64,000 nucleotides of DNA, taken from Streptomyces populi (GTDB taxonomy: Bacteria > Actinomycetota > Actinomycetes > Streptomycetales > Streptomycetaceae). Where the stretch lies: NCBI RefSeq assembly GCF_002911015.1, contig NZ_KZ626863.1:33612-97611 (forward strand), written 5' to 3'. Within the stretch, counting starts at the first letter, position 1; the number at the start of each line of letters is the position of its first letter. Position numbers and translations under genes: made by a program. The notes under the pieces were generated by a model. The model saw only the letters and a program-made list of their open reading frames with translations. It was not told the DNA's origin and ran no database searches. Below are positions 19,217 through 32,652 of this stretch, piece after piece.

Positions 19217-20137
19217 GTGGAGTCCGAGTCCGCCGTCACCACCTGTTACCGCCACCCCAAGGTGGAGTCGCATGTGCGCTGCACCCGATGCGACCGCTAC
19301 ATATGTCCGAACTGCATGCGTGAGGCGGCCGTCGGCCACCAGTGCGTGGAGTGCGTGAAGGAGGGCGCGAGGTCGATCCGGCAGGCCCGCACGGCCTTCG
19401 GCGGCCGGATATCCACGGTGCCGGTGGTGACGTACGTCCTCATCGGTCTGAACGTGCTGGCCTATCTGGCCGAACTGCTGCGCTCCTCGGTCGTGGACCG
19501 GTTCGCGATGCTCGGCGCGGGCCTGGCGGACTCGGAAGGGGGTCACTACCTCTGGGACTTCCCGTACCCCTCGGTCCTCCACGCGGAGGGCCTCGTCGAC
19601 GGGGAGTGGTACCGGCTGCTGACCGGTGCGTTCCTGCATCTGCCGCCCACCGAGGGCACGTTCGGGATCGCCCACATCGTGATGAACATGTTCGCGCTGT
19701 GGAACATCGGGCGGATCGTCGAGGCCCAGCTCGGCCGGGTCCGCTACCTCGCGCTGTACCTGCTGTCGGCGCTCGGCGGCTCGGTCCTCGTGCTGCTGAT
19801 CGTGCCGGACGAGCAGACGATCGGCGCGTCGGGCGCGATCTTCGGCATCGGCGCCGCGTACTACGTGATGGCCCGCCGGCTCGGCATGGACATGAGCGGC
19901 GTCAACCGGTTCATGGCGGGACTGCTGATCTGGCTCCTGATCTCGGCGGGGCTCACCTCCTGGCAGGGTCACCTGGGCGGACTGCTGGCGGGCGGGCTCG
20001 TGACGGCGGCCTACGCGTACGCTCCCCGCGGCCCCCGTCGGCCACTGGTCCAGGCGGCCGTCTGCGTGGGGCTTCTCGCACTGCTGGTGGTCCTCGCGGT
20101 GCTGAAGGTGTCCGCGCTGAAGACGGGCGCGGTGTGA
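19217..20137 (+). CDS. Rhomboid intramembrane serine protease with N-terminal zinc-binding segment
   Basis: Polytopic membrane protease of 306 residues. The catalytic dyad is Ser205 (IGASGAIFG) and His252 (WQGHLGG), with the HIVMNMFAL motif at 153-161 lining the active site. Six or more transmembrane helices are evident from about residue 68. The first 46 residues form a Cys/His-rich B-box-like module (C10, H13, C22, C25, C30, C33, H41, C43, C46) typical of actinobacterial rhomboids. GTG 19217 has AGGAG 6 nt upstream. Substrates cannot be inferred. Confidence 0.93.
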   Translation: MESESAVTTCYRHPKVESHVRCTRCDRYICPNCMREAAVGHQCVECVKEGARSIRQARTAFGGRISTVPVVTYVLIGLNVLAYLAELLRSSVVDRFAMLGAGLADSEGGHYLWDFPYPSVLHAEGLVDGEWYRLLTGAFLHLPPTEGTFGIAHIVMNMFALWNIGRIVEAQLGRVRYLALYLLSALGGSVLVLLIVPDEQTIGASGAIFGIGAAYYVMARRLGMDMSGVNRFMAGLLIWLLISAGLTSWQGHLGGLLAGGLVTAAYAYAPRGPRRPLVQAAVCVGLLALLVVLAVLKVSALKTGAV

Positions 20138-20262
20138 CGGGCGGGATGTGACGTGCCACCCGGGGCGACACGGGTCCGGGGTGTGACGGCCGGACCTGGG
20201 GTTGTGGGTCCGGTGCGCCCGGCCTCCCCGCCCGCGGGCCCACGCGGCCTACCCTGTCCGTC

Positions 20263-21162
20263 ATGAAACGTACGGGTTTCCTGTTGTTCGCCCTCGCTCC
20301 CGTGCTGATCACGGCGGCGGTCTACGGCGCCACGTCCGAGCACGCCGCGGCCGACGCCGAGGGCGGCCGGTCGCCGGCGTCGCAGTCCCGGGCGGCGGAC
20401 GGCCGGGCCGCGGCGGAACGGACGGCCGACGACGCGGCCGTCGCCGCCAGGCCGGCCGGCCTCGCCGCCCCGGCGAAGAAGGAACTCGCCCAGAAGATCG
20501 TGGCGAGTGCCGAGAACTCCACGCTGAACTGGCGCGAGGCGTACGGCTACATCGAGGACATCGGTGACGGCCAGGGCTACACGGCGGGTGTCATCGGCTT
20601 CTGCACCGGCACCCACGACCTGCTCACCCTCGTCGAGCGCTACACGAAGGCGCACCCGGGCAATGGGCTCGCCCGCTATCTCCCGGCCCTGCGCGAGGTC
20701 GACGGCACGGACTCCCACGAGGGCCTGGATCCGGGCTTCGTCGCGGCCTGGCGGCACGAGGCCGGCGTCGCCGCGTTCCGTGAGGCCCAGGACTCCGAGC
20801 GCGACCGGGTCTACTTCGGCCCGGCGGTCCGGCTCGCCAAGCTCGACGGTCTCGGCACGCTCGGCCAGTTCGTCTACTACGACGCCATGGTGCTGCACGG
20901 TCCGGGGACCGACGGCGACGGCTTCTACGCCCTGCGCGAGCGCGCCGTGCGCGAGGCGGACCTGCCCTCCGAAGGAGGCGACCAGAAGACGTACCTCAGC
21001 GCCTTCCTGGACGTCCGGCGCGCGGCCATGAGGTCCGAGGACCCCGATCGCGACACCACCCGCGTCGACACCGCCCAGCGCGCGTTCCTCGACGACGGGA
21101 ACCTCGGCCTGGACACGCCGCTGCGGTGGAAGGTGTACGGCGAGACGTACCACGTGCCGTAG
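20263..21162 (+). CDS. Secreted chitosanase (GH46)
   Basis: Endo-chitosanase hydrolysing beta-1,4-glucosamine linkages, 299-residue precursor. A short signal peptide (about 1-22) is followed by an Ala/Arg-rich spacer to about residue 70. The GH46 domain then aligns well with the Streptomyces sp. N174 enzyme: catalytic acid Glu84 (SAENS) and base Asp102 (DIGDGQGYT), the same 18-residue spacing as Glu22/Asp40 of N174, plus GFCTGTHDLL and ERDRVYF. There is no Shine-Dalgarno; TACCCT lies 7 nt before ATG, suggesting leaderless transcription. I found no CsnR-type operator in the 125 bp upstream. Confidence 0.93.
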   Translation: MKRTGFLLFALAPVLITAAVYGATSEHAAADAEGGRSPASQSRAADGRAAAERTADDAAVAARPAGLAAPAKKELAQKIVASAENSTLNWREAYGYIEDIGDGQGYTAGVIGFCTGTHDLLTLVERYTKAHPGNGLARYLPALREVDGTDSHEGLDPGFVAAWRHEAGVAAFREAQDSERDRVYFGPAVRLAKLDGLGTLGQFVYYDAMVLHGPGTDGDGFYALRERAVREADLPSEGGDQKTYLSAFLDVRRAAMRSEDPDRDTTRVDTAQRAFLDDGNLGLDTPLRWKVYGETYHVP

Positions 21163-21237
21163 GCGCCGGACCTCGTTCCCCGCGCCCGTGCCCGTGCCCG
21201 TGGAGAGCCTGGCCCCCGGCTGTGCGCGGACATGCGG

Positions 21238-21283
21238 CGGCGCCTGCCAGGGCGTCCGGTCGGGGACAGTGAGGCAGGCGCCG
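21238..21283. terminator. Inverted repeat between chitosanase and gltD
   Basis: CGGCGCCTGCC (21238-21248) and its exact complement (21273-21283) with a 24-nt loop, placed between two convergent genes. It could terminate both transcripts; the long loop lowers confidence. Confidence 0.4.
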
Positions 21284-21351
21284 TCTCGTGTTCCGCACGC
21301 CTTTGTGCGGGACGTTCTCGAGTGACCGTCGTCAGGTCACGCATCCATGGG

Positions 21352-22804
21352 TCAGACCGTCAGCGAACGGTCCGTCGGGCGGATCGGGGCCGGCAGGTCG
21401 CTCGCTCCGGTGAGGAAGCGGTCGACACCGCGGGCGGCCGAGCGGCCCTCCGCGATGGCCCAGACGATGAGGGACTGGCCGCGGCCCGCGTCACCGGCGA
21501 CGAACACACCGGGGACGTTGGTCGCGAAGTCGGCGTCGCGGGCGATGTTGCCGCGCTCGTCGAGCTCCAGGCCGAACTGGGAGACCACGCCGTTCTCGAC
21601 GTCCGTGCCGGTGAACCCCATCGCCAGCGTCACCAGCTGGGCGGGGATCTTGCGCTCCGTGCCCGGCTTCTGGTTCAGCTTGCCGCCGGTGAACTCTACC
21701 TCGACCAGGTGCAGCCACTGGACGTTGCCGTCCTCGTCGCCCTCGAAGTGGGTGGTGGAGACCGCGTAGACGCGCTCGCCGCCCTCCTCGTGCGCGGAGG
21801 TGACCTTGTAGAGCATCGGGAACGTCGGCCAGGGCTGGTTCGCGTTCCGCTCCTCGCCCGGACGCGGCATGATCTCCAGCTGCGTGACCGAGGCCGCGCC
21901 CTGGCGGTGGGCGGTGCCCACGCAGTCCGCGCCCGTGTCGCCGCCGCCGATGACCACGACGTGCTTGCCCTCGGCGGTGATCGGGGGCGCCACGTAGTCG
22001 CCCTCCTGCACCTTGTTGGCCAGCGGCAGGTACTCCATGGCCTGGTGGATGCCGTTCAGCTCCCGCCCGGGGACGGGCAGGTCACGGGCGGTCGTGGCGC
22101 CGGCGGCGATGACCACGGCGTCGTACCGCTTGCGCAGGTCCGTCGCCTTGAGGTCGCGGCCGATCTCGATGCCCGTGCGGAAGCGGGTGCCCTCCGCGCG
22201 CATCTGCTCGATGCGGCGGTTGATGTGCCGCTTCTCCATCTTGAACTCGGGGATGCCGTAGCGGAGCAGACCGCCGATGCGGTCGGCGCGCTCGTACACC
22301 GCGACCGTGTGACCGGCGCGCGTGAGCTGCTGGGCGGCGGCGAGACCGGCGGGACCGGAACCGATGACCGCGACGGTCTTGCCGGAGAGGCGCTCGGGAG
22401 CCTGGGCCGCGACGGAGCCGCTGTCCCACGCCTTGTCGATGATCGAGACCTCGACGTTCTTGATGGTCACGGCGGGCTGGTTGATGCCCAGCACGCACGC
22501 GGACTCGCACGGCGCGGGGCACAGCCGCCCGGTGAACTCCGGGAAGTTGTTCGTGGCGTGCAGCCGCTCGGAGGCGGCCTGCCAGTCCTCGCGGTACGCG
22601 TAGTCGTTCCACTCGGGGATCAGGTTGCCCAGCGGACAGCCGTTGTGGCAGAACGGGATGCCGCAGTCCATGCAGCGCGAGGCCTGCTTGGAGATGATCG
22701 GGAGCAGCGAGCCCGGAACGTAGACCTCGTTCCAGTCCTTGAGACGCTCCTGGACCGGCCGGGACCTGGCGACCTCACGGCCGTGGTTCAGAAAGCCCTT
22801 GGGA

Positions 22805-22812
<8 letters not shown>
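21352..22812 (-). CDS. gltD: Glutamate synthase (NADPH) small subunit
   Basis: Beta subunit of glutamate synthase, 486 residues. It oxidises NADPH and passes electrons through Fe-S centres to GltB. The N-terminal Fe-S cysteines are C47, C50, C55, C59 and C98, C102, C106; FAD and NADPH Rossmann motifs are [11 protein letters not shown] and [10 protein letters not shown]. The start overlaps the gltB stop by 8 nt, so the two subunits are coupled as usual. Length and motifs are complete. Confidence 0.97.
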
Positions 22813-27397
<4,585 letters not shown>

Positions 27398-27497
27398 CGG
27401 CTCTCCCGTCGTCGTCGGGGCGGGGAGTCTCCCGGGCTCTCGAGGCACTGGGGAGACGGCTGCCGAGGGACGACGTTGGCCCTCTGCTGGGTGCAAA

Positions 27498-27513
27498 ATT
27501 TCGTGCAGGTTAC
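27498..27513 (-). promoter_or_regulatory. GlnR-box-like site upstream of gltB
   Basis: On the minus strand GTAAC-6 nt-GAAAT, which fits the GlnR a-site/b-site consensus (gTnAC-n6-GaAAc) with one mismatch. It is about 100 bp upstream of the gltB start. GlnR is the global nitrogen regulator of Streptomyces, so control of glutamate synthase is plausible. The site was read by eye only. Confidence 0.55.
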
Positions 27514-27522
27514 ATGATGGGG

Positions 27523-27538
27523 CGGTTCCCGGGAACCG
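27523..27538. promoter_or_regulatory. Perfect 16-bp palindrome next to the GlnR-like site
   Basis: CGGTTCCCGGGAACCG is self-complementary at all 16 positions with no spacer, 9 bp from the GlnR-like box and about 125 bp upstream of gltB. It may be an operator for a dimeric regulator; none is identified. Confidence 0.45.
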
Positions 27539-27794
27539 GATACTGCGTTCCAACATGCGGACACCACGGGGGATGCGGCGGGGGTATCGCGCCCAGCGGT
27601 GGAGAGGTATCGGGACTCAATCGGACAGATCGATGACCATCGGTCCGGTTCGCGGTGGAGGTCGTGATCCGCCGCGAGAGATGCGGCGCGGGCGTCATTG
27701 CCCGCAGTGCTTACGGCTCATTCCCAGCGGCCACGGAATCGAAACCGCCGGGTAACAATTACTTATGCGGTCCCTCGCATAGGTGATCGAGACC

Positions 27795-28526
27795 TCATCC
27801 TACGGCCGCGCCGAACAAACTGCCCAGGGCGTACGTCACACCCGCCGCGGCACCACCCAGGGCGAGCTGCCGCAGTCCGCTGAACCACCAGGACCGCGCG
27901 GTCACCTTGGCCACGACGGCACCGCAGGCGAAGAGCCCGGCCATGGCGAGGAGCAGCGCGGGCCACAGCGCGGTCGCACCCAGCAGGTACGGCAGTACGG
28001 GGAGCAGGGCGCCGAGCGCGAACGAGCCGAAGCTGGACACGGCGGCGACGGCCGGGGAGGGCAGGTCGCCGGGGTCGATGCCGAGCTCCTCGCGCGCGTG
28101 GATCTCCAGGGCCTGCTCGGGATCGCGGGAGAGCTGCCGGGCCACCTCGCGGGCCAGGCCGGGCTCGACGCCCCGGGCCTCGTACAGCGCGGCCAGCTCG
28201 CGCTCCTCGTCCTTGGGGTGCTTGCGCAGCTCGCGCCGCTCGACGTCGAGTTCCGCCTCGACGAGCTCGCGCTGCGAGGCGACGGAGGTGTACTCGCCGG
28301 CGGCCATGGAGAAGGCCCCGGCGGCGAGGCCCGCGAGTCCGGTGATGACGATCGTCTGCTGGGACACGGCCCCGCCGGCGACGCCGGTCATCAGGGCGAG
28401 GTTGGAGACCAGGCCGTCCATGGCGCCGAACACGGCCGGGCGCAGCCATCCGCCGTTGACATCACGGTGGGTGTGGTTGTCGCGGTGCGCCACATGCAGC
28501 GTCGCCTCGGTCTCGATGATCGCCAT
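27795..28526 (-). CDS. VIT1/CCC1-family Fe/Mn transporter
   Basis: Membrane protein of 243 residues of the VIT/CCC1 family, which move Fe2+ or Mn2+ across membranes. The first helical pair carries the family signature (FGAMDGLVSNLALMTGVAGG and GAFSMAAGEYTSVASQRE); a charged cytoplasmic helix bundle with many Glu (about 80-150, the metal-binding hub) follows, then three hydrophobic helices. The His-rich N-terminus (HVAHRDNHTHRD) may also bind metal. ATG 28526 is preceded by GGGGG at 6 nt. An iron-box-like palindrome lies about 90 bp upstream, consistent with iron control. Confidence 0.9.
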   Translation of the reverse strand: MAIIETEATLHVAHRDNHTHRDVNGGWLRPAVFGAMDGLVSNLALMTGVAGGAVSQQTIVITGLAGLAAGAFSMAAGEYTSVASQRELVEAELDVERRELRKHPKDEERELAALYEARGVEPGLAREVARQLSRDPEQALEIHAREELGIDPGDLPSPAVAAVSSFGSFALGALLPVLPYLLGATALWPALLLAMAGLFACGAVVAKVTARSWWFSGLRQLALGGAAAGVTYALGSLFGAAVG

Positions 28527-28613
28527 ACCGGTCCCCCAGAGCGCTTGATTGGACTGTTTCCACTTTTCGACAACTCCGAAAGTACGCTGATAATTTCCCT
28601 GCCGCCAGCAAGG

Positions 28614-28632
28614 AAAGGCTGGGCTAACCTGC
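28614..28632. promoter_or_regulatory. Iron-box-like (DmdR1/IdeR) palindrome
   Basis: AAAGGCTGGGCTAACCTGC matches the actinobacterial iron-box consensus TWAGGTWAGSCTWACCTWA at 14 of 19 positions, best in the right half (GCTAACCT). It is between the divergent VIT transporter and the ADP-ribosylglycohydrolase operon, about 88 bp from the former. It is a candidate only, judged by eye. Confidence 0.4.
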
Positions 28633-28657
28633 GGTTTTACCCTTCGGCGCTCATCCG

Positions 28658-28715
28658 TGACATGTCATGCACATATGTCGACCGGGTGACAGAGGAGCCC
28701 GCGAGGCTCCTGTCA
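28658..28715 (+). promoter_or_regulatory. Palindrome and leader hairpin ahead of the ADP-ribosylglycohydrolase operon
   Basis: TGACATGTCA (28658-28667) is a perfect palindrome and an ACATATGTC half-copy follows it. Then AGGAGCC (28693-28699) pairs with GGCTCCT (28705-28711) around a 5-nt loop; the flanking TGACAG/CTGTCA gives an alternative stem over 28687-28715. The hairpin ends 82 nt before the operon start. These could be an operator and a leader attenuator. Confidence 0.4.
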
Positions 28716-28797
28716 ACCGCCAACGTGGCACAGATCCGCAAAGGGGTCCGCGCGCCGCATTCCGCGTGCCGGCGGAGCCCTGAGAGGAGAGGCACGT

Positions 28798-29964
28798 ATG
28801 GCTTCCACCGCCTGCATTCCCTCGGCCCCGGCATCCGGGAACGCCGCAGGTCCACGTGACCGGGCACGCGGCGCACTGCTCGGACTCGCCGTGGGGGACG
28901 CGCTGGGCGCACCCGCCGAGAACATGAAGCCGTCGGAGATCCGCGCCAGATGGGGCCGGATCACCGGGTACGTCGCCGAGCATCCGGCCGGGACGGACGA
29001 CACCGAGTACGCGATCTTCTCGGGGCTGCTGCTGGCCCGGCACGGCTCGGCGCTGACCGTGGCACACGTCGAATCGGCCTGGCACCAGTGGATCGCGGAC
29101 CGCGACGAGGGGCCGTTCCGCGGCGCCGGATTCAGCGAGCGCGGCACGCTGGAGAACCTCCGCCGGGGACTCGCGGCGCCCATCTCCGCCCAGCACCGGC
29201 ACGCCTGGAGCGACGGTCTCGCCATGCGCGCGGCGCCCTTCGGCGTCTTCGCGGCCGGCCGGCCCGCCGAGGCGGCCCGGCTCGTGGCGATCGACGGCTC
29301 GGTGAGCCACGAGGGCGAGGGCCTCTACGGCGGCCAGGCGGTCGCGGCCGGGGTCGCCGCCGCGATGGCGGGCGCCTCCACCTCCACGGTCGTCGCCTCC
29401 GCCCTGGCCGTCGTCCCGGACGACTCCTGGACGGCCCGCTCGCTGCGCCGCGCGGTCGCGGTGGCGCACCGGGGCGAACGCGCGGTGCGCACTGCGGTCG
29501 TGATCGGCGGCTACCCGTGGACCGACCTGGCCCCCGAGGCCGTGGCCCTCGCCTTCGGCGCGTACGCGGCGGCGGACGGGGCGTTCACCGAGTCGGTCCT
29601 CACCGCGGTGAACATGGGACGCGACGCCGACACGACGGCCGCGGTGGCCGGGGCGCTGGCGGGCGCGACCCGGGGCGTGTCGGCGATCCCCGCCGCGTGG
29701 GCGGCGGCCGTCGGACCGGCCCGCGGCAGCTGCCTCCCTTCGATGGAGGGCCACCACATCCTGGACGTGGCGGACCTCCTGACCCCGGAGCACGAGGAGA
29801 AGTGGGGTGCCGGGGGGCGCGTACCGCCCGCCGTCGAGACACGCGCGGCCCGCCCTCCGGACGTCCGCGGAGACACGGATCCGCCCGGGAACGCGTACGG
29901 GACCACGGATCCGCCTCCGGAGGCGCCCGGGACACCCGCCGTCGGCACCGGGGCACTCCGGTGA
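28798..29964 (+). CDS. ADP-ribosylglycohydrolase-family protein 1 (motifs intact)
   Basis: DraG/ARH-fold protein of 388 residues; the family removes ADP-ribose (or related ribosyl groups) from proteins or small molecules using a binuclear Mg/Mn centre. The metal-binding signatures are intact: GDALG (33-37), TDDT (66-69) and GRDADT (274-279; Asp276, Asp278, Thr279). The last 55 residues are Pro/Thr-rich and look disordered. ATG 28798 is preceded by GAGAGGAG. It is the first of seven coupled genes and its stop overlaps gene 2 by 4 nt. Substrate unknown; ADP-ribosyl specificity should not be assumed. Confidence 0.88.
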   Translation: MASTACIPSAPASGNAAGPRDRARGALLGLAVGDALGAPAENMKPSEIRARWGRITGYVAEHPAGTDDTEYAIFSGLLLARHGSALTVAHVESAWHQWIADRDEGPFRGAGFSERGTLENLRRGLAAPISAQHRHAWSDGLAMRAAPFGVFAAGRPAEAARLVAIDGSVSHEGEGLYGGQAVAAGVAAAMAGASTSTVVASALAVVPDDSWTARSLRRAVAVAHRGERAVRTAVVIGGYPWTDLAPEAVALAFGAYAAADGAFTESVLTAVNMGRDADTTAAVAGALAGATRGVSAIPAAWAAAVGPARGSCLPSMEGHHILDVADLLTPEHEEKWGAGGRVPPAVETRAARPPDVRGDTDPPGNAYGTTDPPPEAPGTPAVGTGALR

Positions 29965-31475
29965 ACCCCGGACTGGCCGGCGACGACGAGCCCGGCGGGC
30001 GTACGGGCGAGGGCGCCGCCTCCGCGACACCCCCCGCACCGCTCCGGCCCGGAACGGGAACGGCCCCGACGCACCCCGGACCGGGATCCTTCACCGACGG
30101 GAGGGGGCCGGGGACTCCGGACACGGAAGCAGGGCCCGGAACGCCCGGCGCGGAACCGGGACCTGGGACACCCGGCACGGGAACGGAATCCGGAACGCCC
30201 GGCACGGGAGCCGGAACCGGGACGCTCGGCGCTGGAGCCGGGGTGCTCGTGTCGGTGGTGGAGCCGGAGGTGCCGCGCGGGGCCTCTCCGCGGGTCGGTC
30301 CCGGGCCGGGAGCCGGGGACCCCGTGGGGACGGGCGTGCGGCGGGTCGAGGGGCTGTTGCTCGGGCTGGCCTCGGGGGACGCCGCGGGGTGGCCCGCCGC
30401 GCGCCACCGGGCCGCGCGGATGCCCGAGTGGACCCGGCGGCTCACCCGCGAGCTGGACACCTTCGCGGAGCAGAACGCGACGACGACCCTGCCCGTGCCG
30501 ATCGCGCTGAACCAGCCGCCCGAACCGCTGCGGCTCGGCCCCTCGGACGACGCCGAGTGGGCGGCGTTCGCGGCGGAGGCCGTGCTGCGGGCCGGGGAGA
30601 CCACGGCGCTCGGCGACCTGAGCCTCGACCGCCGGATGCGCGCGTCCATCGACCTGTCCTGGAACGCCGTCGCCAGCGAGGTCGCCGCCGCCGCGGACCG
30701 CGCCCCCGAGGTCGAGTCCGCCCTGCTCCCGCTGCGCGCCCGGATCTCGGTGCGGGCCGGACTCGGCAACCTCGCCACCGGTCTGCGCCCGCCCGCCACC
30801 GGCCACGACAACCCCCACTACTTCGACGACGCGGCCTGCGTGCGGGCCTGCGTGCTCGCCGTGGCGCACCCGGGAGACCCCCGACTCGCCGCGGAACTCG
30901 CCGAGTTCGACGCCCGCTACACCCAGGACGGCGACGGTGTGCACGGTGCCCGCGCCATGGCCGCCGCCGTGGCGCTCGCCCTCGCCGGGCACGACGTCGG
31001 CACCTGCGTGGAGGCGGCCCTCGCCGAACTGCCCGCCGCCACGGAGATCGGCCGCAACGCCCGGCACGCCCTCACCCTGGCCCGGGGCAGCGAGAGCGCC
31101 TTCGCCCTGGTCCCGCCCCTCGAGCACCAGATCGTCGACCACGTCTACAGCTACGGGGTCGCCGCCGCCGAGACCGTCCCCGTCGCCCTGGCCCTGGCGC
31201 TGGCCGCGCGCGGCCGGATCGCCGAGGCCGTCCCCGCCGCCGCCTGTCTGTCCCGGGTCGCCGACTCGGCCCCCGCCCTGGCCGGAGCGCTCACCGGGGC
31301 GCTCGGCGGCGGCGCCGCCGTCCCCGCCTCCTGGCGCGAGGCCTGCCGCACCCTGTCCGGCTGCGCGCTGCCCCGGCTGACCGGCACGGATCTCATCGGG
31401 CTCGCCGAACTCCTGGAGGCGACGGGACTCGCCGACCCGCTCGATTCCCCGGGACCGGCCGCACCGGAGGGATGA
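29961..31475 (+). CDS. ADP-ribosylglycohydrolase-family protein 2 (degenerate site, repeat-rich N-terminus)
   Basis: 504-residue paralogue. Residues 1-120 are low complexity, with repeating PGTPGTG-type units from GC-rich repeated DNA. The family domain starts about 125: LGLASGD (134-140) and SDDAE at 195-199 in place of TDDT. The second metal motif is eroded: VADS (433-436) replaces DxDT, losing the first Asp. The protein may be non-catalytic, regulatory or altered in specificity. GTG 29961 overlaps the previous stop by 4 nt; a start further inside, after the repeats, is conceivable. Confidence 0.8.
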   Translation: MNPGLAGDDEPGGRTGEGAASATPPAPLRPGTGTAPTHPGPGSFTDGRGPGTPDTEAGPGTPGAEPGPGTPGTGTESGTPGTGAGTGTLGAGAGVLVSVVEPEVPRGASPRVGPGPGAGDPVGTGVRRVEGLLLGLASGDAAGWPAARHRAARMPEWTRRLTRELDTFAEQNATTTLPVPIALNQPPEPLRLGPSDDAEWAAFAAEAVLRAGETTALGDLSLDRRMRASIDLSWNAVASEVAAAADRAPEVESALLPLRARISVRAGLGNLATGLRPPATGHDNPHYFDDAACVRACVLAVAHPGDPRLAAELAEFDARYTQDGDGVHGARAMAAAVALALAGHDVGTCVEAALAELPAATEIGRNARHALTLARGSESAFALVPPLEHQIVDHVYSYGVAAAETVPVALALALAARGRIAEAVPAAACLSRVADSAPALAGALTGALGGGAAVPASWREACRTLSGCALPRLTGTDLIGLAELLEATGLADPLDSPGPAAPEG

Positions 31476-31482
31476 TTCGGGC

Positions 31483-32652
31483 ATGACGCCCAAAGGAGAA
31501 GGAACGGGAACCCTCGACGAACGGATCACCGGAGCCCTCGTCGGAGCCGCCGTCGGCGACGCCCTCGGCGGCCCCGTCGAGGGGTACTCCCCCGAGCAGA
31601 TCACCGAGCGCCACGGCGGACGCGTGCACGGTGTCGTCGGCCCCTGGAACGGCGACGACTGGCCCACCGCCCGGCCCGTCGCCCCGTACCACAAGGGCGA
31701 CGGACACGTCACCGACGACACCCTCATGACCCATGCGCTGGTACGGGTGTACGCGACCGTCCGCGACCACCTCGACGCCTACGCGGTCGCCGAGCACCTC
31801 GTCCCCGACCTGATGACGACCCCCCGCTGGATCCCGGAACTGGAGGCCGAGGCCCTCCCCCTCCAGCGGATCTTCCTCGCCGAGAAGTGGATGGTCGCCC
31901 GCCTCCACTACGGCCACGTGGACCCCCGGGAGGCCGGCGCCGGCAACATCGTCAACTGCGGTGCGGCGATGTACATGGCCCCGGTCGGCCTCGTCAACGC
32001 GGCGAACCCGGCGGGCGCGTACGCCGAGGCGCTCGACATCGCGGGCGCCCACCAGTCCTCGTACGGGCGCGAGGCCGCGGGTGTCTTCGCGGCGGCCGTG
32101 GCGGCGGCCTGCTCCCCCGGCGCGACCCCCCGCTCGGTCGTCGACGCGTGTCTGGCGCTGGCCAAGGACGGCACCCGCGCCGCCGTCGAGGCGGTCTGCG
32201 AAGTCGCCTCGCGGTACACGGACTTCGAGTCGGCGCTCGTCCCGCTGCGCCGGGCGGTGGCCCCCTTCGACACCGTCGGCCCCGACTACCGCTCCCCCTC
32301 CCTCGGCGCCCGGCGCCCCTCACGGCTGCACTCCATCGAGGAACTCCCCGTCGCGCTGGGCATGTTGCTGGTGTCCGGCGGCGAATTCCGGCACGCGGTC
32401 CTCGGTTCGGTCAACTACGGGCGCGACTGCGACTCCATCGCCACCATGGCCGGAGCCCTCTCGGGCGCGCTGGGCTCCGAGGTCCCGCACGACTGGGCCA
32501 AGACGGTGGCCGAGTCCAGCCGCCTGGACCTGGACGCCCCGGCGCGTACGCTGGCCGGGGTGACCCGGGAGATCTTCGACCGTGACGTCCGCCGCCGCCG
32601 GGCCCACGAGGCGGCGTACGCCGCGCTGGCGGGAGCGCCGTGCTCCGGCTGA
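31483..32652 (+). CDS. ADP-ribosylglycohydrolase-family protein 3 (motifs intact)
   Basis: 389-residue paralogue with a full set of metal-binding motifs: VGDALGG (24-30), TDDT (77-80) and GRDCDS (313-318; Asp315, Asp317, Ser318). It lacks the disordered extensions of proteins 1 and 2 and is the most canonical of the four. GGAGGG lies 12 nt before ATG 31483, just inside the previous gene's end. Its 3' end overlaps gene 4 by 13 nt. No signal peptide, so a cytoplasmic substrate is likely. Confidence 0.9.
   Translation: MTPKGEGTGTLDERITGALVGAAVGDALGGPVEGYSPEQITERHGGRVHGVVGPWNGDDWPTARPVAPYHKGDGHVTDDTLMTHALVRVYATVRDHLDAYAVAEHLVPDLMTTPRWIPELEAEALPLQRIFLAEKWMVARLHYGHVDPREAGAGNIVNCGAAMYMAPVGLVNAANPAGAYAEALDIAGAHQSSYGREAAGVFAAAVAAACSPGATPRSVVDACLALAKDGTRAAVEAVCEVASRYTDFESALVPLRRAVAPFDTVGPDYRSPSLGARRPSRLHSIEELPVALGMLLVSGGEFRHAVLGSVNYGRDCDSIATMAGALSGALGSEVPHDWAKTVAESSRLDLDAPARTLAGVTREIFDRDVRRRRAHEAAYAALAGAPCSG

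Larger units (their letters stand above)
27398..27794. other. gltB upstream region
   Basis: 397 bp between the VIT gene and gltB. It holds the GlnR-box-like site (27498-27513), a perfect 16-bp palindrome (27523-27538) and A+T-richer sequence (27600-27790) than the surroundings. No gene is supported. A clear -35/-10 pair was not identified. Confidence 0.6.

Noticed and set aside
27398..27556. Extension of gltB upstream to 27556.
   Set aside because: It reads through the GlnR-like box; ATG 27397 has a Shine-Dalgarno and gives the usual propeptide.
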